11,908 nucleotides of DNA, from the NCBI GenBank assembly GCA_947462525.1, contig CANHPK010000024.1:1-11908 (forward strand), given 5' to 3'. Below the pieces are notes generated by a model that saw only the letters and a list, made by a program, of their open reading frames with translations, ran no database searches and was not told the DNA's origin. Positions 1 through 8,110 of the stretch are shown here, piece by piece (the first letter of the stretch is position 1; each line of letters starts with the position of its first letter). The position numbers were made by a program, and so were the translations under genes. The stretch comes from Roseiflexaceae bacterium. Its GTDB lineage: Bacteria; Chloroflexota; Chloroflexia; Chloroflexales; Roseiflexaceae.

Positions 1-166
1 AATCGTCAGCTCGTCGCACTAACCACCTTTTCGGACCTCGTTAGCGAGGCGGTCGAACGAATCAAACACGATCAGACCAGCAGTGGTGTACCATCCGACA
101 CGACTCCGTTGGCTGACGGTGGCACCGGGGCGCTCGCCTATGCGCAGGCGGTGGGTGTGTATTTGG
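1..166 (+). repeat. Shorter, less conserved direct repeat, unit A (partner 2943-3108)
   Basis: The coding stretch from NRQLVALTTF to AVGVYL aligns with 2943-3108 at offset 2942. By eye it is clearly less similar than the 1.2-kb repeat downstream. The change of offset to 2951 downstream means the intervening variable block differs in length by 9 bp (three codons). Confidence 0.85.
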
Positions 167-1635
167 GTTTTGGTATTGACAGGATGGCTAATACACTGTG
201 TACAATTGCACGTTGGACTTCAGATAGAGAACAAACCGTAACTGTTTTTGCTCGTCAAGCAATTCCAATGACTTGGGATTATCCAGAAGTCAATCCTTTT
301 GCGAACGCTGCAGGTGATTATGCCGTATCAATTGAGGGTGTTATCAAAGGCATACCTAGCATTGTAAACTCGTTGGGTATTGCTTTACAACAAAATGCAC
401 AAGAGCAAACCACATCACAAAACAAAGTAGTTTCCACCGACCCACCCTATTACGATAACATTGGATATGCGGATCTTTCAGATTTTTTCTATGTCTGGTT
501 GCGCAAATCTCTGCAACCAATATACCCTGCGTTGTTTTCTACCCTTTCGGTCCCCAAAGCCGAAGAACTCGTTGCGACGCCGTACCGGCATGGCAGTAAA
601 TTGAACGCCGAGACGTTTTTTTTGACGGGCATGACACAGGCGATGCGTCAGCTGGCGACCCTCGGACATCGCGCTTTCCCCGTGACAATTTACTATGCAT
701 TCAAGCAATCGGAGAGTGACACCGAGGGTGCCACGACAAACACTGGTTGGGATACGTTCCTCGAAGCTGTCATCCAAGCAGGATTTGCCATCAATGGTAC
801 CTGGCCACAACGCACCGAAATGACGAATCGCATGATTGGTTCGGGCACCAATGCATTAGCATCCTCGATTGTGCTTGTCTGCCGCGCTCGCGAGGCTACT
901 GCACTACAAACGACGCGCGGCGACTTCGTCAACCTCCTCAAACGTGAGCTCCCCGACGCACTGCGTAAACTCCAGCAGAGCAATATCGCCCCGGTGGACC
1001 TCGCCCAAGCGGCCATCGGGCCGGGGATGGCGGTGTATTCTCGATTCAGTACTGTGCTCGATGCCAGCGGTAAGCGCGTCACGGTACGTCAAGCACTGGC
1101 CCTCATCAACGAGACCCTCGACGAGGTGCTCAGTGAGCAGGAAGGCGACTTCGACGCCGATAGCCGCTGTGCCATTGCCTGGTTTGACCAGTACGGATTC
1201 GCCGAAGGCGAATTCGGCGTCGGCGATGTCTTGGCCCGCGCCAAAAACACCAGTATCGCAGGCATGGTCGAGGCAGGCATCATGGCATCATCGCGTGGCA
1301 AAATGCGCCTGCTCAAACCCGACGAGCTCCCAGCTGACTGGGACCCGGCCGCTGATAATCGCCTGACGGTATGGGAGAGCGTGCATCAGCTCATCCGCGC
1401 CATGCACAGCGGTGGTGAATCGGCCGCAGCTGTGTTGGTGGCCAAACTCGGCGCACAGGCCGAAATTGCCCGTGAATTAGCGTATCGCCTCTACACCACC
1501 AGTGAACGCAAGAAGCGGCCCGCCGATGCGCTCCATTACAATGCGCTGGTGCAGAGCTTCCCCGCGATGACCGATCTGGCACACAACCCGCGTCACGCAG
1601 GCACTCCCGAGCAGCAATCGTCGCTGTTCGAGTAG
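1..1635 (+). CDS. DUF1156 adenine-specific DNA methyltransferase, C-terminal part (copy 1, 5' end outside window)
   Basis: The reading frame is open from base 1, so the gene begins upstream; 544 codons are visible before the TAG at 1633-1635. It aligns without ambiguity to the C-terminal part of the next gene, a full-length DUF1156/COG1743-type methyltransferase. Visible landmarks are the segment RQAIPMTWD (around 265-291), common to this family, and the catalytic motif IV, TDPPYYDN, with its Asp codon at 439-441. The SAM-binding motif I must lie upstream. The family is predicted to transfer methyl groups from S-adenosylmethionine to adenine N6. From 434 to the stop the gene is nearly identical to copy 2, while about 167-433 is divergent and visibly more AT-rich. 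It is followed after 56 bp by copy 2 and probably shares a transcript with it. The family call is firm. Whether the missing N-terminus is intact is unknown, so copy 1 could be a functional paralogue or a partial copy. Confidence 0.88.
   Translation, partial: NRQLVALTTFSDLVSEAVERIKHDQTSSGVPSDTTPLADGGTGALAYAQAVGVYLGFGIDRMANTLCTIARWTSDREQTVTVFARQAIPMTWDYPEVNPFANAAGDYAVSIEGVIKGIPSIVNSLGIALQQNAQEQTTSQNKVVSTDPPYYDNIGYADLSDFFYVWLRKSLQPIYPALFSTLSVPKAEELVATPYRHGSKLNAETFFLTGMTQAMRQLATLGHRAFPVTIYYAFKQSESDTEGATTNTGWDTFLEAVIQAGFAINGTWPQRTEMTNRMIGSGTNALASSIVLVCRAREATALQTTRGDFVNLLKRELPDALRKLQQSNIAPVDLAQAAIGPGMAVYSRFSTVLDASGKRVTVRQALALINETLDEVLSEQEGDFDADSRCAIAWFDQYGFAEGEFGVGDVLARAKNTSIAGMVEAGIMASSRGKMRLLKPDELPADWDPAADNRLTVWESVHQLIRAMHSGGESAAAVLVAKLGAQAEIARELAYRLYTTSERKKRPADALHYNALVQSFPAMTDLAHNPRHAGTPEQQSSLFE
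167..433 (+). other. Variable block of DUF1156 copy 1 (just before motif IV)
   Basis: Here copy 1 differs strongly from the matching block 3109-3384 of copy 2, apart from a shared core (RQA-PM-WD). The block is more AT-rich than the flanking coding sequence. It sits between motif I and motif IV, where alpha-class methyltransferases carry target recognition. A specificity role is an inference. Confidence 0.7.
434..1635 (+). repeat. Long direct repeat, unit A (partner 3385-4586)
   Basis: This stretch of about 1.2 kb is nearly identical, at constant offset 2951 and with no net indel, to 3385-4586. It covers motif IV (DPPY) through the stop codon of both DUF1156 genes. Similarity drops abruptly upstream of 434 and stops at the stop codon. 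This points to recent duplication or ongoing gene conversion. Confidence 0.95.
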
Positions 1636-1691
1636 GAATACGATAGCTGGATTGCTTGTGATACTGCAACACCAGATTGGGACAAGAGAGC

Positions 1692-4586
1692 ATGCACACA
1701 CGCAAAAAACTCATAGAAGTGGCCTTGCCGCTCGAAGCTATCAATGTTGCCAGTGCGCGTGAAAAATCCATCCGCCACGGGCACCCCAGCACCCTACACC
1801 TGTGGTGGGCACGCCGCCCGCTGGCGTCGGCCCGCGCGGTCATTTTTGCGCAGATGGTCGACGACCCGTCAGCGGTGCCCGAAGAGTTCCCCACCGAGCA
1901 AGCCCAAAATGCCGAACGGCAACGCTTGTTCAAAATTATCGAAGACTTGGTGCTCTGGGAAAACACCACCAACGAAGTCGTGCTCAACGCAGCACGAGCA
2001 GAATTGTGGAGGTCGTGGCGCCGAGCCTGTGCCGACAACACCGACCATCCCGAGGCGGCCACACTGTTCGACGCGCAGCACCTGCCGGCCTTCCACGACC
2101 CGTTCGCTGGCGGCGGTGCTCTGCCACTCGAGGCGCAACGACTCGGCCTAGAGAGTCACGCCAGCGACCTCAACCCGGTGGCGGTCCTCATTAACAAGGC
2201 GATGATCGAGATACCGCCAAAATTCGCTGACCGTCCCCCGGTCAATCCCGATTGGCAGCGCACCCCGCCCGAAGAAAAAGTGCTGCGCCAGTGGCGCGGT
2301 GCCCAAGGCCTGGCCGAAGACGTGCGCTACTACGGCAACTGGATGCGTGTCGAAGCCCAAAAACGCATCGGTCACCTCTATCCCAAGGTCGCCGTCACGT
2401 CCGAGATGGTCGCCGAACGACCCGACCTCCGGCAGTACCAGGGCAGCGAGTTGACCGTCATCGCCTGGATCTGGGCACGCACGGTCAAAAGCCCCAACCC
2501 CGCCTATGCTCGCGTCGACGTACCGTTGGCCAGCACCTTCATACTGTCGACCAAAACAGGCAAAGAGGCCTATGTAGAGCCAATTATCGAAGGTGATACG
2601 TATCGCTTTGTCGTGAAGACGGGGAAGTCAGCTGATGAGAAAGCAGGTAATGGAACGAAATTGGCAGGAAGTGGATCAGCGTTTTATTGTTTACTATCTA
2701 AAACTCCTATCACGTTCGCATATATTCGAGAAGAGGCGAAAAAACACGGTTTGGGATCTCAACTTATGGCAATTGTCGCAGAAGGCGCAAAAGGGAGGGT
2801 GTACCTAAGTTCGAATACGGTACACATCTCAACAGCAAATACTCCGCCACCAGAAGGTATACCACTTACTTCATTACCTGACAAAGCACTGGGTTTCCGT
2901 GTTCAGGAATATGGAATGCTCAAATGGAGTGACCTCTTCACCAACCGACAATTGGTCGCACTTACGACCTTTTCGGACCTCGTTAGCGAGGCAGTCGAAC
3001 GAATCGAACGCGATCAGACCCACAGCGGTGAACCCGCTGACACGACCCCGCTGACCGACGGTGGCAGCGGCGCGCTGGCCTATGCGCAGGCGGTGGGGGT
3101 GTATTTGGCGTTTGCCGTAAGCAAAATTATCGACAGGAGTTCTTCTCTGTGTCGCTGGGATCCAACACCAACACAAAGTGGAATAATTAACACTTTTTCG
3201 CGGCAAGCACTGCCGATGTCATGGGATTTTGCAGAGTCACAGCCACTAGGTACAGCATCTGGTAGTTTTGTTGGAGCTCTTGAACTCATACACAAAGTAA
3301 TGAATATATTTATAACAACGACTTTATCATTTGTTCAGCATGCTAATGCTTCGACACAAACTATTTCCCGCGATAAAATCGTTGCCACCGACCCACCCTA
3401 TTACGATAACATTGGATATGCGGACCTTTCAGATTTTTTCTATGTCTGGTTGCGCAAATCTCTGCAACCAATATATCCTGCGTTGTTTTCTACCCTTTCG
3501 GTCCCCAAAGCCGAAGAACTGGTTGCGACGCCGTACCGGCATGGTAGTAAATTGAACGCCGAGACGTTTTTTTTGACGGGCATGACGCAGGCGATGCGTC
3601 AGCTGGCGACCCTCGGACATCGCGCTTTCCCCGTCACCATCTACTACGCATTCAAGCAGTCGGAGAGTGATACCGAAGGTGCCACGACAAACACTGGTTG
3701 GGATACGTTCCTCGAAGCTGTAATCCAAGCAGGATTTGCCATCAATGGTACCTGGCCACAACGCACCGAAATGGCGAATCGCATGATTGGTTCGGGTACC
3801 AATGCCCTCGCCTCATCAATTGTGCTTGTCTGCCGCGCTCGCGAGGCTACTGCACTACAAACGACGCGCGGCGACTTCGTCAACCTCCTCAAACGTGAGC
3901 TCCCCGACGCACTGCGTAAACTCCAGCAGAGCAATATCGCCCCGGTCGACCTGGCCCAAGCGGCCATCGGGCCGGGCATGGCCGTGTATTCTCGATTCAG
4001 TACAGTCCTCGATGCCAGCGGTAAGCGTGTCACGGTACGTCAAGCACTGGCCCTCATCAACGAGACCCTCGACGAGGTGCTCAGTGAGCAGGAAGGCGAC
4101 TTCGACGCCGACAGCCGCTGTGCCATCGCCTGGTTTGACCAGTATGGGTTCTCCGAAGGCGAGTTCGGCGTCGGCGATGGCTTGGCCCGCGCCAAAAACA
4201 CCAGTATCGCAGGCATGGTCAAGGCTGGCATCATGGCGTCGGCACGCGGCAAAGTGCGCCTGCTCAAACCCGACGAACTCGCTGCGGATTGGGATCCGTC
4301 AGCCGATGATCGCCTGACGGTGTGGGAGAGCGTGCATCAGCTCATCCGGGCGATGCAGAGCGGTGGTGAATCTGCCGCAGCTGTGTTGGTAGCCAAACTC
4401 GGCGCACAGGCCGAGATCGCCCGTGAACTGGCGTATCGTCTGTACACCACCAGTGAACGCAAGAAGCGGCCTGCCGATGCGCTTCACTATAATGCGCTGG
4501 TGCAGAGCTTCCCCGCCATGACGGAACTCGCTCACAACCCTCGCATCACGGCGAGTGGCGAACAACAGTCGACATTGTTTGAATAA
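1692..4586 (+). CDS. DUF1156 (COG1743-type) adenine-specific DNA methyltransferase, full length (copy 2)
   Basis: This 964-residue protein opens with the family signature KKLIEVALPLEAIN and then HGHPSTLHLWWARRPL (about residues 30-44), typical of DUF1156. SAM-binding motif I is DPFAGGG (136-142), followed by SDLNPVAV (158-165). Catalytic motif IV is DPPYYDN, starting at residue 567. The order motif I, long insert, motif IV resembles alpha-class amino-methyltransferases, whose target-recognition domain lies between these motifs. It is predicted to methylate adenine in DNA. The ATG at 1692 is preferred because the family homology starts there and a purine-rich GAGAG precedes it. A TTG at 1677 would add only five residues. 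The Zn-ribbon region appears degenerate: KSPNPAY (266-272) and CLLS (333-336) occupy places where I recall Cys pairs in other family members. Base composition changes sharply inside the gene, with AT-richer blocks near 2580-2930 and 3110-3384. The C-terminal 398 residues nearly duplicate copy 1. Confidence 0.93.
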   Translation: MHTRKKLIEVALPLEAINVASAREKSIRHGHPSTLHLWWARRPLASARAVIFAQMVDDPSAVPEEFPTEQAQNAERQRLFKIIEDLVLWENTTNEVVLNAARAELWRSWRRACADNTDHPEAATLFDAQHLPAFHDPFAGGGALPLEAQRLGLESHASDLNPVAVLINKAMIEIPPKFADRPPVNPDWQRTPPEEKVLRQWRGAQGLAEDVRYYGNWMRVEAQKRIGHLYPKVAVTSEMVAERPDLRQYQGSELTVIAWIWARTVKSPNPAYARVDVPLASTFILSTKTGKEAYVEPIIEGDTYRFVVKTGKSADEKAGNGTKLAGSGSAFYCLLSKTPITFAYIREEAKKHGLGSQLMAIVAEGAKGRVYLSSNTVHISTANTPPPEGIPLTSLPDKALGFRVQEYGMLKWSDLFTNRQLVALTTFSDLVSEAVERIERDQTHSGEPADTTPLTDGGSGALAYAQAVGVYLAFAVSKIIDRSSSLCRWDPTPTQSGIINTFSRQALPMSWDFAESQPLGTASGSFVGALELIHKVMNIFITTTLSFVQHANASTQTISRDKIVATDPPYYDNIGYADLSDFFYVWLRKSLQPIYPALFSTLSVPKAEELVATPYRHGSKLNAETFFLTGMTQAMRQLATLGHRAFPVTIYYAFKQSESDTEGATTNTGWDTFLEAVIQAGFAINGTWPQRTEMANRMIGSGTNALASSIVLVCRAREATALQTTRGDFVNLLKRELPDALRKLQQSNIAPVDLAQAAIGPGMAVYSRFSTVLDASGKRVTVRQALALINETLDEVLSEQEGDFDADSRCAIAWFDQYGFSEGEFGVGDGLARAKNTSIAGMVKAGIMASARGKVRLLKPDELAADWDPSADDRLTVWESVHQLIRAMQSGGESAAAVLVAKLGAQAEIARELAYRLYTTSERKKRPADALHYNALVQSFPAMTELAHNPRITASGEQQSTLFE
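2943..3108 (+). repeat. Shorter direct repeat, unit B (partner 1-166)
   Basis: This is the copy-2 counterpart of window positions 1-166. It lies inside the complete DUF1156 gene, between two AT-richer blocks. Confidence 0.85.
3109..3384 (+). other. Variable block of DUF1156 copy 2 (just before motif IV)
   Basis: This is the counterpart of 167-433. It is three codons longer, AT-richer than its surroundings, and divergent in protein sequence except for RQALPMSWD. It is bounded on the right by the abrupt return to near-identity at 3385. Confidence 0.7.
3385..4586 (+). repeat. Long direct repeat, unit B (partner 434-1635)
   Basis: This is the second unit of the 1.2-kb in-frame direct repeat, forming the 3' part of the complete DUF1156 gene. 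Protein differences from unit A are few and lie mainly in the last third, for example the final HAGTP versus ITASG before EQQS. Confidence 0.95.
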
Positions 4587-4625
4587 TTCTGTTGACTGGA
4601 GCGATTCGCAAAGCCGGTGGAGAAT

Positions 4626-4691
4626 CAGTGATTTCACATCTTTTCGTGCTTATGCTATAGTCCATCTTGGCACTATCTTCAAAAATCACTG
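4626..4691. promoter_or_regulatory. Inverted repeat CAGTGATTT / AAATCACTG flanking the promoter (possible operator pair)
   Basis: CAGTGATTT at 4626-4634 overlaps the start of the -35 box, and its exact reverse complement AAATCACTG lies at 4683-4691 in the leader. The left site is also part of a small palindrome, AATCAgTGATT (4623-4633). Paired sites on both sides of a promoter suggest binding by a repressor, possibly with looping. No regulator gene is visible here. Confidence 0.4.
4633..4661 (+). promoter_or_regulatory. Predicted sigma70-type promoter of the HEPN-DUF499 gene
   Basis: The -35 box TTCACA (4633-4638, five of six to TTGACA) and -10 box TATAGT (4656-4661) are separated by an ideal 17 bp. 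TG at 4653-4654 makes an extended -10 (TGcTATAGT). Transcription would start near 4668 and give a leader of about 55 nt before the ATG at 4725. It lets the ATPase and nuclease genes be expressed independently of the methyltransferases. Confidence 0.65.
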
Positions 4692-4711
4692 TATGTCAAT
4701 AACCACCCTGT

Positions 4712-4716
4712 GGAGG
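4712..4716 (+). promoter_or_regulatory. Ribosome binding site GGAGG deciding the HEPN-DUF499 start
   Basis: A perfect GGAGG lies 8 nt before the ATG at 4725. It rules out the in-frame GTG at 4710, which overlaps it. Confidence 0.8.
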
Positions 4717-4724
4717 ACTGTCCG

Positions 4725-7700
4725 ATGAGCATAACGAACAACGAACGCGTCGGTAAGGCACTCAATCATCTCCGCGAAGGTCTGGCACCGTTCGTCGAAC
4801 GGGAACTCCAGCAGGCATTCGAGCAGGGCAGAGTCAATCATCACACCGTCGTAGGATTCCTCGAAGACAAACTCTATGCGAACCGGCCGATCAGCGAGTG
4901 GGATGTCGCAGGCTTGATGTCGGTCATGCTGGGCACATGGCAGACGGTCTTTGCCCAGACACTGGGCAACACCGAGCGTTCCTATATATTCGAATGCAAA
5001 AATGCCCGCAACCGCTGGGCCCACCAAGACACGATTTCGAGTGAAGACGCCGATCGGGCACTTGATTCGATGGAACGGCTGCTCAGCTCTGCGAGTGCGG
5101 TGACCCAGAGTGCGGCAATCAACAAACTCAAAATCGAACTACGCCGCCTGGTGTTTGAAGAGCAAGGTCGTACCGAAGCCCGGCGCATTGCAGCGAGCGA
5201 AGTCAAAACTGGCGCAAGCCTGGACCTCAGACCATGGCGTGAAGTGGTCACTCCACACCCCGATGTTGCCTCTGGTCGCTTTGCGCAGGCAGAATTCGCT
5301 GCCGATTTGTGGCAAGTGCACCTCGGCGAAGGTGCAGATGAATACCGCGACGCCCGAGAATTCTTCCGACGTACGTACCTCACCCAGAGTCTGCGCCAGT
5401 TACTCGACAACAGTATCAAGCGTATTGTCCACAACGTTGGCGACCCCGTCGTCCAGCTCCAGACCAACTTCGGCGGTGGCAAAACGCACTCGATGTTGGC
5501 GTTATTCCATCTCTATTCGGGGAATCCGCTCGGGGAGATGGCAGGACTCGATGAAATCCTCACTAACGCAAACGTCACCACGTTACCAACCGTCAAACGC
5601 GTCGTGTTGGTAGGCAATAAAATCTCTTCGGGCAACCCCGACCAAAAGGCAGATGGCACCCTGGTTCGGACTTTGTGGGGGGAATTGGCATGGCAATTGG
5701 GGGGTAAGGCTGCGTACGAGCGCATCCGTGCCGACGACGAGCAAGCAACCAATCCCGGCGATAAATTGCGCGAGCTGCTCAACGAATACGGGCCATCACT
5801 GATCCTCATCGACGAGTGGGTGGCCTACGCCCGCCAGCTCCATGACCGCAGTACGTTACCCGGCGGTGGGTTCGAGACGCAATTCAGCTTTGCCCAAGCC
5901 TTGACCGAGGCTGCCAAACTGGCCCGCAATTGTCTGTTGGTCATTTCGTTGCCCGCGTCAGATTCTGCTGGCGTCTCGCCGCACGCCATCGACGACGTCG
6001 AGGTTGGCGGTGTGCGTGGCCGCGAAGCATTGACTCGTCTGCGCAACGTGATTAGCCGCATCGGCGTCGACTGGCGCCCTGCCAATCCCGAAGAGGGCTT
6101 CGAAATTGTGCGCCGGCGTTTGTTCGAACCCATCAGTGGCGAAAAATACCGTGAGCGCGATGCAACGATTCGGCTGTTTAGCCAACTCTACCAAGCGCAA
6201 GGGAGTGAATTCCCTGCCGAGGCGGCCGAAGTACAGTACGAACAACGTATGCGTGCTGCGTACCCCATCCATCCCGAGATTTTCGATCGGCTGTACGGGG
6301 ATTGGGCGACCTTGGTGACCTTCCAGCGCACACGTGGTGTGTTGCGTCTGATGGCATCGGTCATCCATTCGTTGTGGCAAACCGGTGACCGCAGCCCACT
6401 CATCATGCCAGCGAGCATACCCATCGACGACAACAAAGTGCAGTTCGAGTTGACGCGCTACCTGTCTGATCAGTGGGTGCCGATTATCGAAAAAGACGTT
6501 GATGGTACGAATTCACTGCCACGACGCATCGACAACGAACAACCGAATCTGGGCCGTTGGAATGCCACACGGCGCGTTGCCCGGACTATCTACCTCGGGT
6601 CAGCACCAGCCACCGCAGTGGCTCAGCGCGGCCTCGAAGACCGACGGGTCAAGTTGGGCTGTGTTTTTCCCGGTGAAAACGCCGCGATTTTTGGTGATGC
6701 CTTACGCCGACTGTCGGAGCAAGCAACCTACTTGTATAGTGACAACGGACGCAGCTGGTATGACACAAAACCGACCGTCACGAAGCTGGCCGATGATCGC
6801 GCAGAGCTGGTGCGACGCAACCCTGACAAGCTCACCATGGCGCTCGAGGCACAGATACGAAGCAATACAAGCAACAAGGGCCGTTTCGGGCGCGTTCATA
6901 CACTGCCAGCAGGCAGCGCCGAAATCCCCGACGATACTGATACACGACTGATTGTGTTGCGCGCCTCAACACCGCATCGCAAAGAGGGTGAAAGCCTGGC
7001 ACTCGAAACAGCCAAACACATGCTCAGCATGCGCGGCAACAGCCCACGCACCTACCAGAACAGTCTCGTCTTTTTGGCAGCGGATGCGACGCTCTTGCCA
7101 GCGCTCGAAGACGGCATCGCCCGTATGCTGGCGTGGGAAAGTATCATCGGCGATAAAGACATCCTCGACCTTACTCCTGCACAGGTCCGTCAAGCAGATC
7201 TCCAGCTCAGGTCGGCCGTTGAGAGTGTCAAAAGCCGCATCCCCGAGGTATATCAGTGGCTTCTGGTACCAGCGCAACCCGACACGAAGAATCCCATTGA
7301 GTGGAATATGGTGCGTTTGCTCGGGAACGAAGCAATTGCGGTTCGTGCAGCTGAGAAGTTGCTCAAATCCGAAGGCATGATTGACGCATTGGGTTCGACT
7401 ATCCTGCGGCACCACCTGGATGCAGTGCCCTTGTGGCGCGAAGGGCACGTCAGCGTCAAATCGCTGGTGACTTACTTTGCCAGCTACCCGTACCTCCCTC
7501 GCTTGACCAGCACCGACGTGTTGCTCAACACCATTACCTCGGGCACGACTGTTGCAAACTATAGCGAGACATACGCCACTGCGGATAGTTGGGACGCCAC
7601 AAAAAACACCTACAGCGGGCTGCGTACAACCGCCATTATTCGTCCGAGCGCGTATGCAGAATTGCTCTTGGTCCAACCGGCACGGGCTGCAGAACAACTC

Positions 7701-8084
7701 TCGCGCGTCGAACCGCCAGTAATCGGCCTTCCTTTCATCGAAGGCACTGAAAATAAAGGAGGCACGCAGCCAAATCCAAATGGTGGAACGATCTTCCCTG
7801 TCGTAAAACCAGTTATCGAACCTCCAGTGGTTGTGCCAACAGTGAAGAAATATCGCAGGTACCATGGCACCAAAAAACTCGACATCCAGCGCGTGAGTCG
7901 GGATGCAAATCAGGTTATCGACGAAGTCATTCGTCACATGACCGAAAAGTACGGGGTAACCGTCCAGGTTACTATCGAAATCTCGGCCGAGTTCCCTGAC
8001 GGCGCAGACGATACCATGCGACGCATCATCAGCGAGAACAGCAGACAGCTGTCGTTTGATCAATCCAGTTTTGAAGAACAATAG
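4725..8084 (+). CDS. Swt1-type HEPN domain fused to DUF499 (COG1483-type) P-loop ATPase
   Basis: This 1119-residue protein has two recognisable parts. Residues 1-125 match the Swt1-family HEPN domain (NERVGKALNHLREGLAPFVE) and keep the ribonuclease-type motif RNRWAH (R95 to H100, form RNxxxH). From about residue 190 onward is a DUF499 ATPase: Walker A region FGGGKTHS with K253, Walker B LILIDEW with D363 and E364, and a sensor-like strand LLVISLPASDS shortly after. A Pro-rich linker (about 1010-1045, PVVKPVIEPPVVVP) leads to a small C-terminal alpha/beta segment. DUF499 ATPases are repeatedly found beside DUF1156 methyltransferases. An ATP-driven sensor or DNA-translocation role is inferred, with HEPN as a possible RNase effector. 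The start is the ATG at 4725, since GGAGG at 4712-4716 is placed 8 nt before it; the upstream in-frame GTG at 4710 would overlap that ribosome site. A predicted promoter lies just upstream, and the nuclease gene follows after 26 bp. Confidence 0.92.
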   Translation: MSITNNERVGKALNHLREGLAPFVERELQQAFEQGRVNHHTVVGFLEDKLYANRPISEWDVAGLMSVMLGTWQTVFAQTLGNTERSYIFECKNARNRWAHQDTISSEDADRALDSMERLLSSASAVTQSAAINKLKIELRRLVFEEQGRTEARRIAASEVKTGASLDLRPWREVVTPHPDVASGRFAQAEFAADLWQVHLGEGADEYRDAREFFRRTYLTQSLRQLLDNSIKRIVHNVGDPVVQLQTNFGGGKTHSMLALFHLYSGNPLGEMAGLDEILTNANVTTLPTVKRVVLVGNKISSGNPDQKADGTLVRTLWGELAWQLGGKAAYERIRADDEQATNPGDKLRELLNEYGPSLILIDEWVAYARQLHDRSTLPGGGFETQFSFAQALTEAAKLARNCLLVISLPASDSAGVSPHAIDDVEVGGVRGREALTRLRNVISRIGVDWRPANPEEGFEIVRRRLFEPISGEKYRERDATIRLFSQLYQAQGSEFPAEAAEVQYEQRMRAAYPIHPEIFDRLYGDWATLVTFQRTRGVLRLMASVIHSLWQTGDRSPLIMPASIPIDDNKVQFELTRYLSDQWVPIIEKDVDGTNSLPRRIDNEQPNLGRWNATRRVARTIYLGSAPATAVAQRGLEDRRVKLGCVFPGENAAIFGDALRRLSEQATYLYSDNGRSWYDTKPTVTKLADDRAELVRRNPDKLTMALEAQIRSNTSNKGRFGRVHTLPAGSAEIPDDTDTRLIVLRASTPHRKEGESLALETAKHMLSMRGNSPRTYQNSLVFLAADATLLPALEDGIARMLAWESIIGDKDILDLTPAQVRQADLQLRSAVESVKSRIPEVYQWLLVPAQPDTKNPIEWNMVRLLGNEAIAVRAAEKLLKSEGMIDALGSTILRHHLDAVPLWREGHVSVKSLVTYFASYPYLPRLTSTDVLLNTITSGTTVANYSETYATADSWDATKNTYSGLRTTAIIRPSAYAELLLVQPARAAEQLSRVEPPVIGLPFIEGTENKGGTQPNPNGGTIFPVVKPVIEPPVVVPTVKKYRRYHGTKKLDIQRVSRDANQVIDEVIRHMTEKYGVTVQVTIEISAEFPDGADDTMRRIISENSRQLSFDQSSFEEQ

Positions 8085-8110
8085 ACGATTGTTCTCCGTG
8101 CAGGGGATAT

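Noticed and set aside
1677..1691. Upstream TTG start for DUF1156 copy 2
   Set aside because: It adds only five residues without homology, while the ATG at 1692 matches the usual family start and follows a purine-rich site.
1391..2062. Minus-strand open frame of 223 codons across the end of copy 1 and the start of copy 2
   Set aside because: It is antisense to two recognised methyltransferase coding regions, and its translation is low-complexity and unlike any family I know.
1..4586. Possibility that the methyltransferase duplication is an assembly error
   Set aside because: The two variable blocks differ strongly and the repeats carry many scattered silent and coding differences, which an assembly duplication would not produce.
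4603..4626. GATTC ... GAATC inverted repeat after the DUF1156 stop as a terminator
   Set aside because: The arms are only 5 bp with a 14-base loop and no T run follows, so it is too weak to call.
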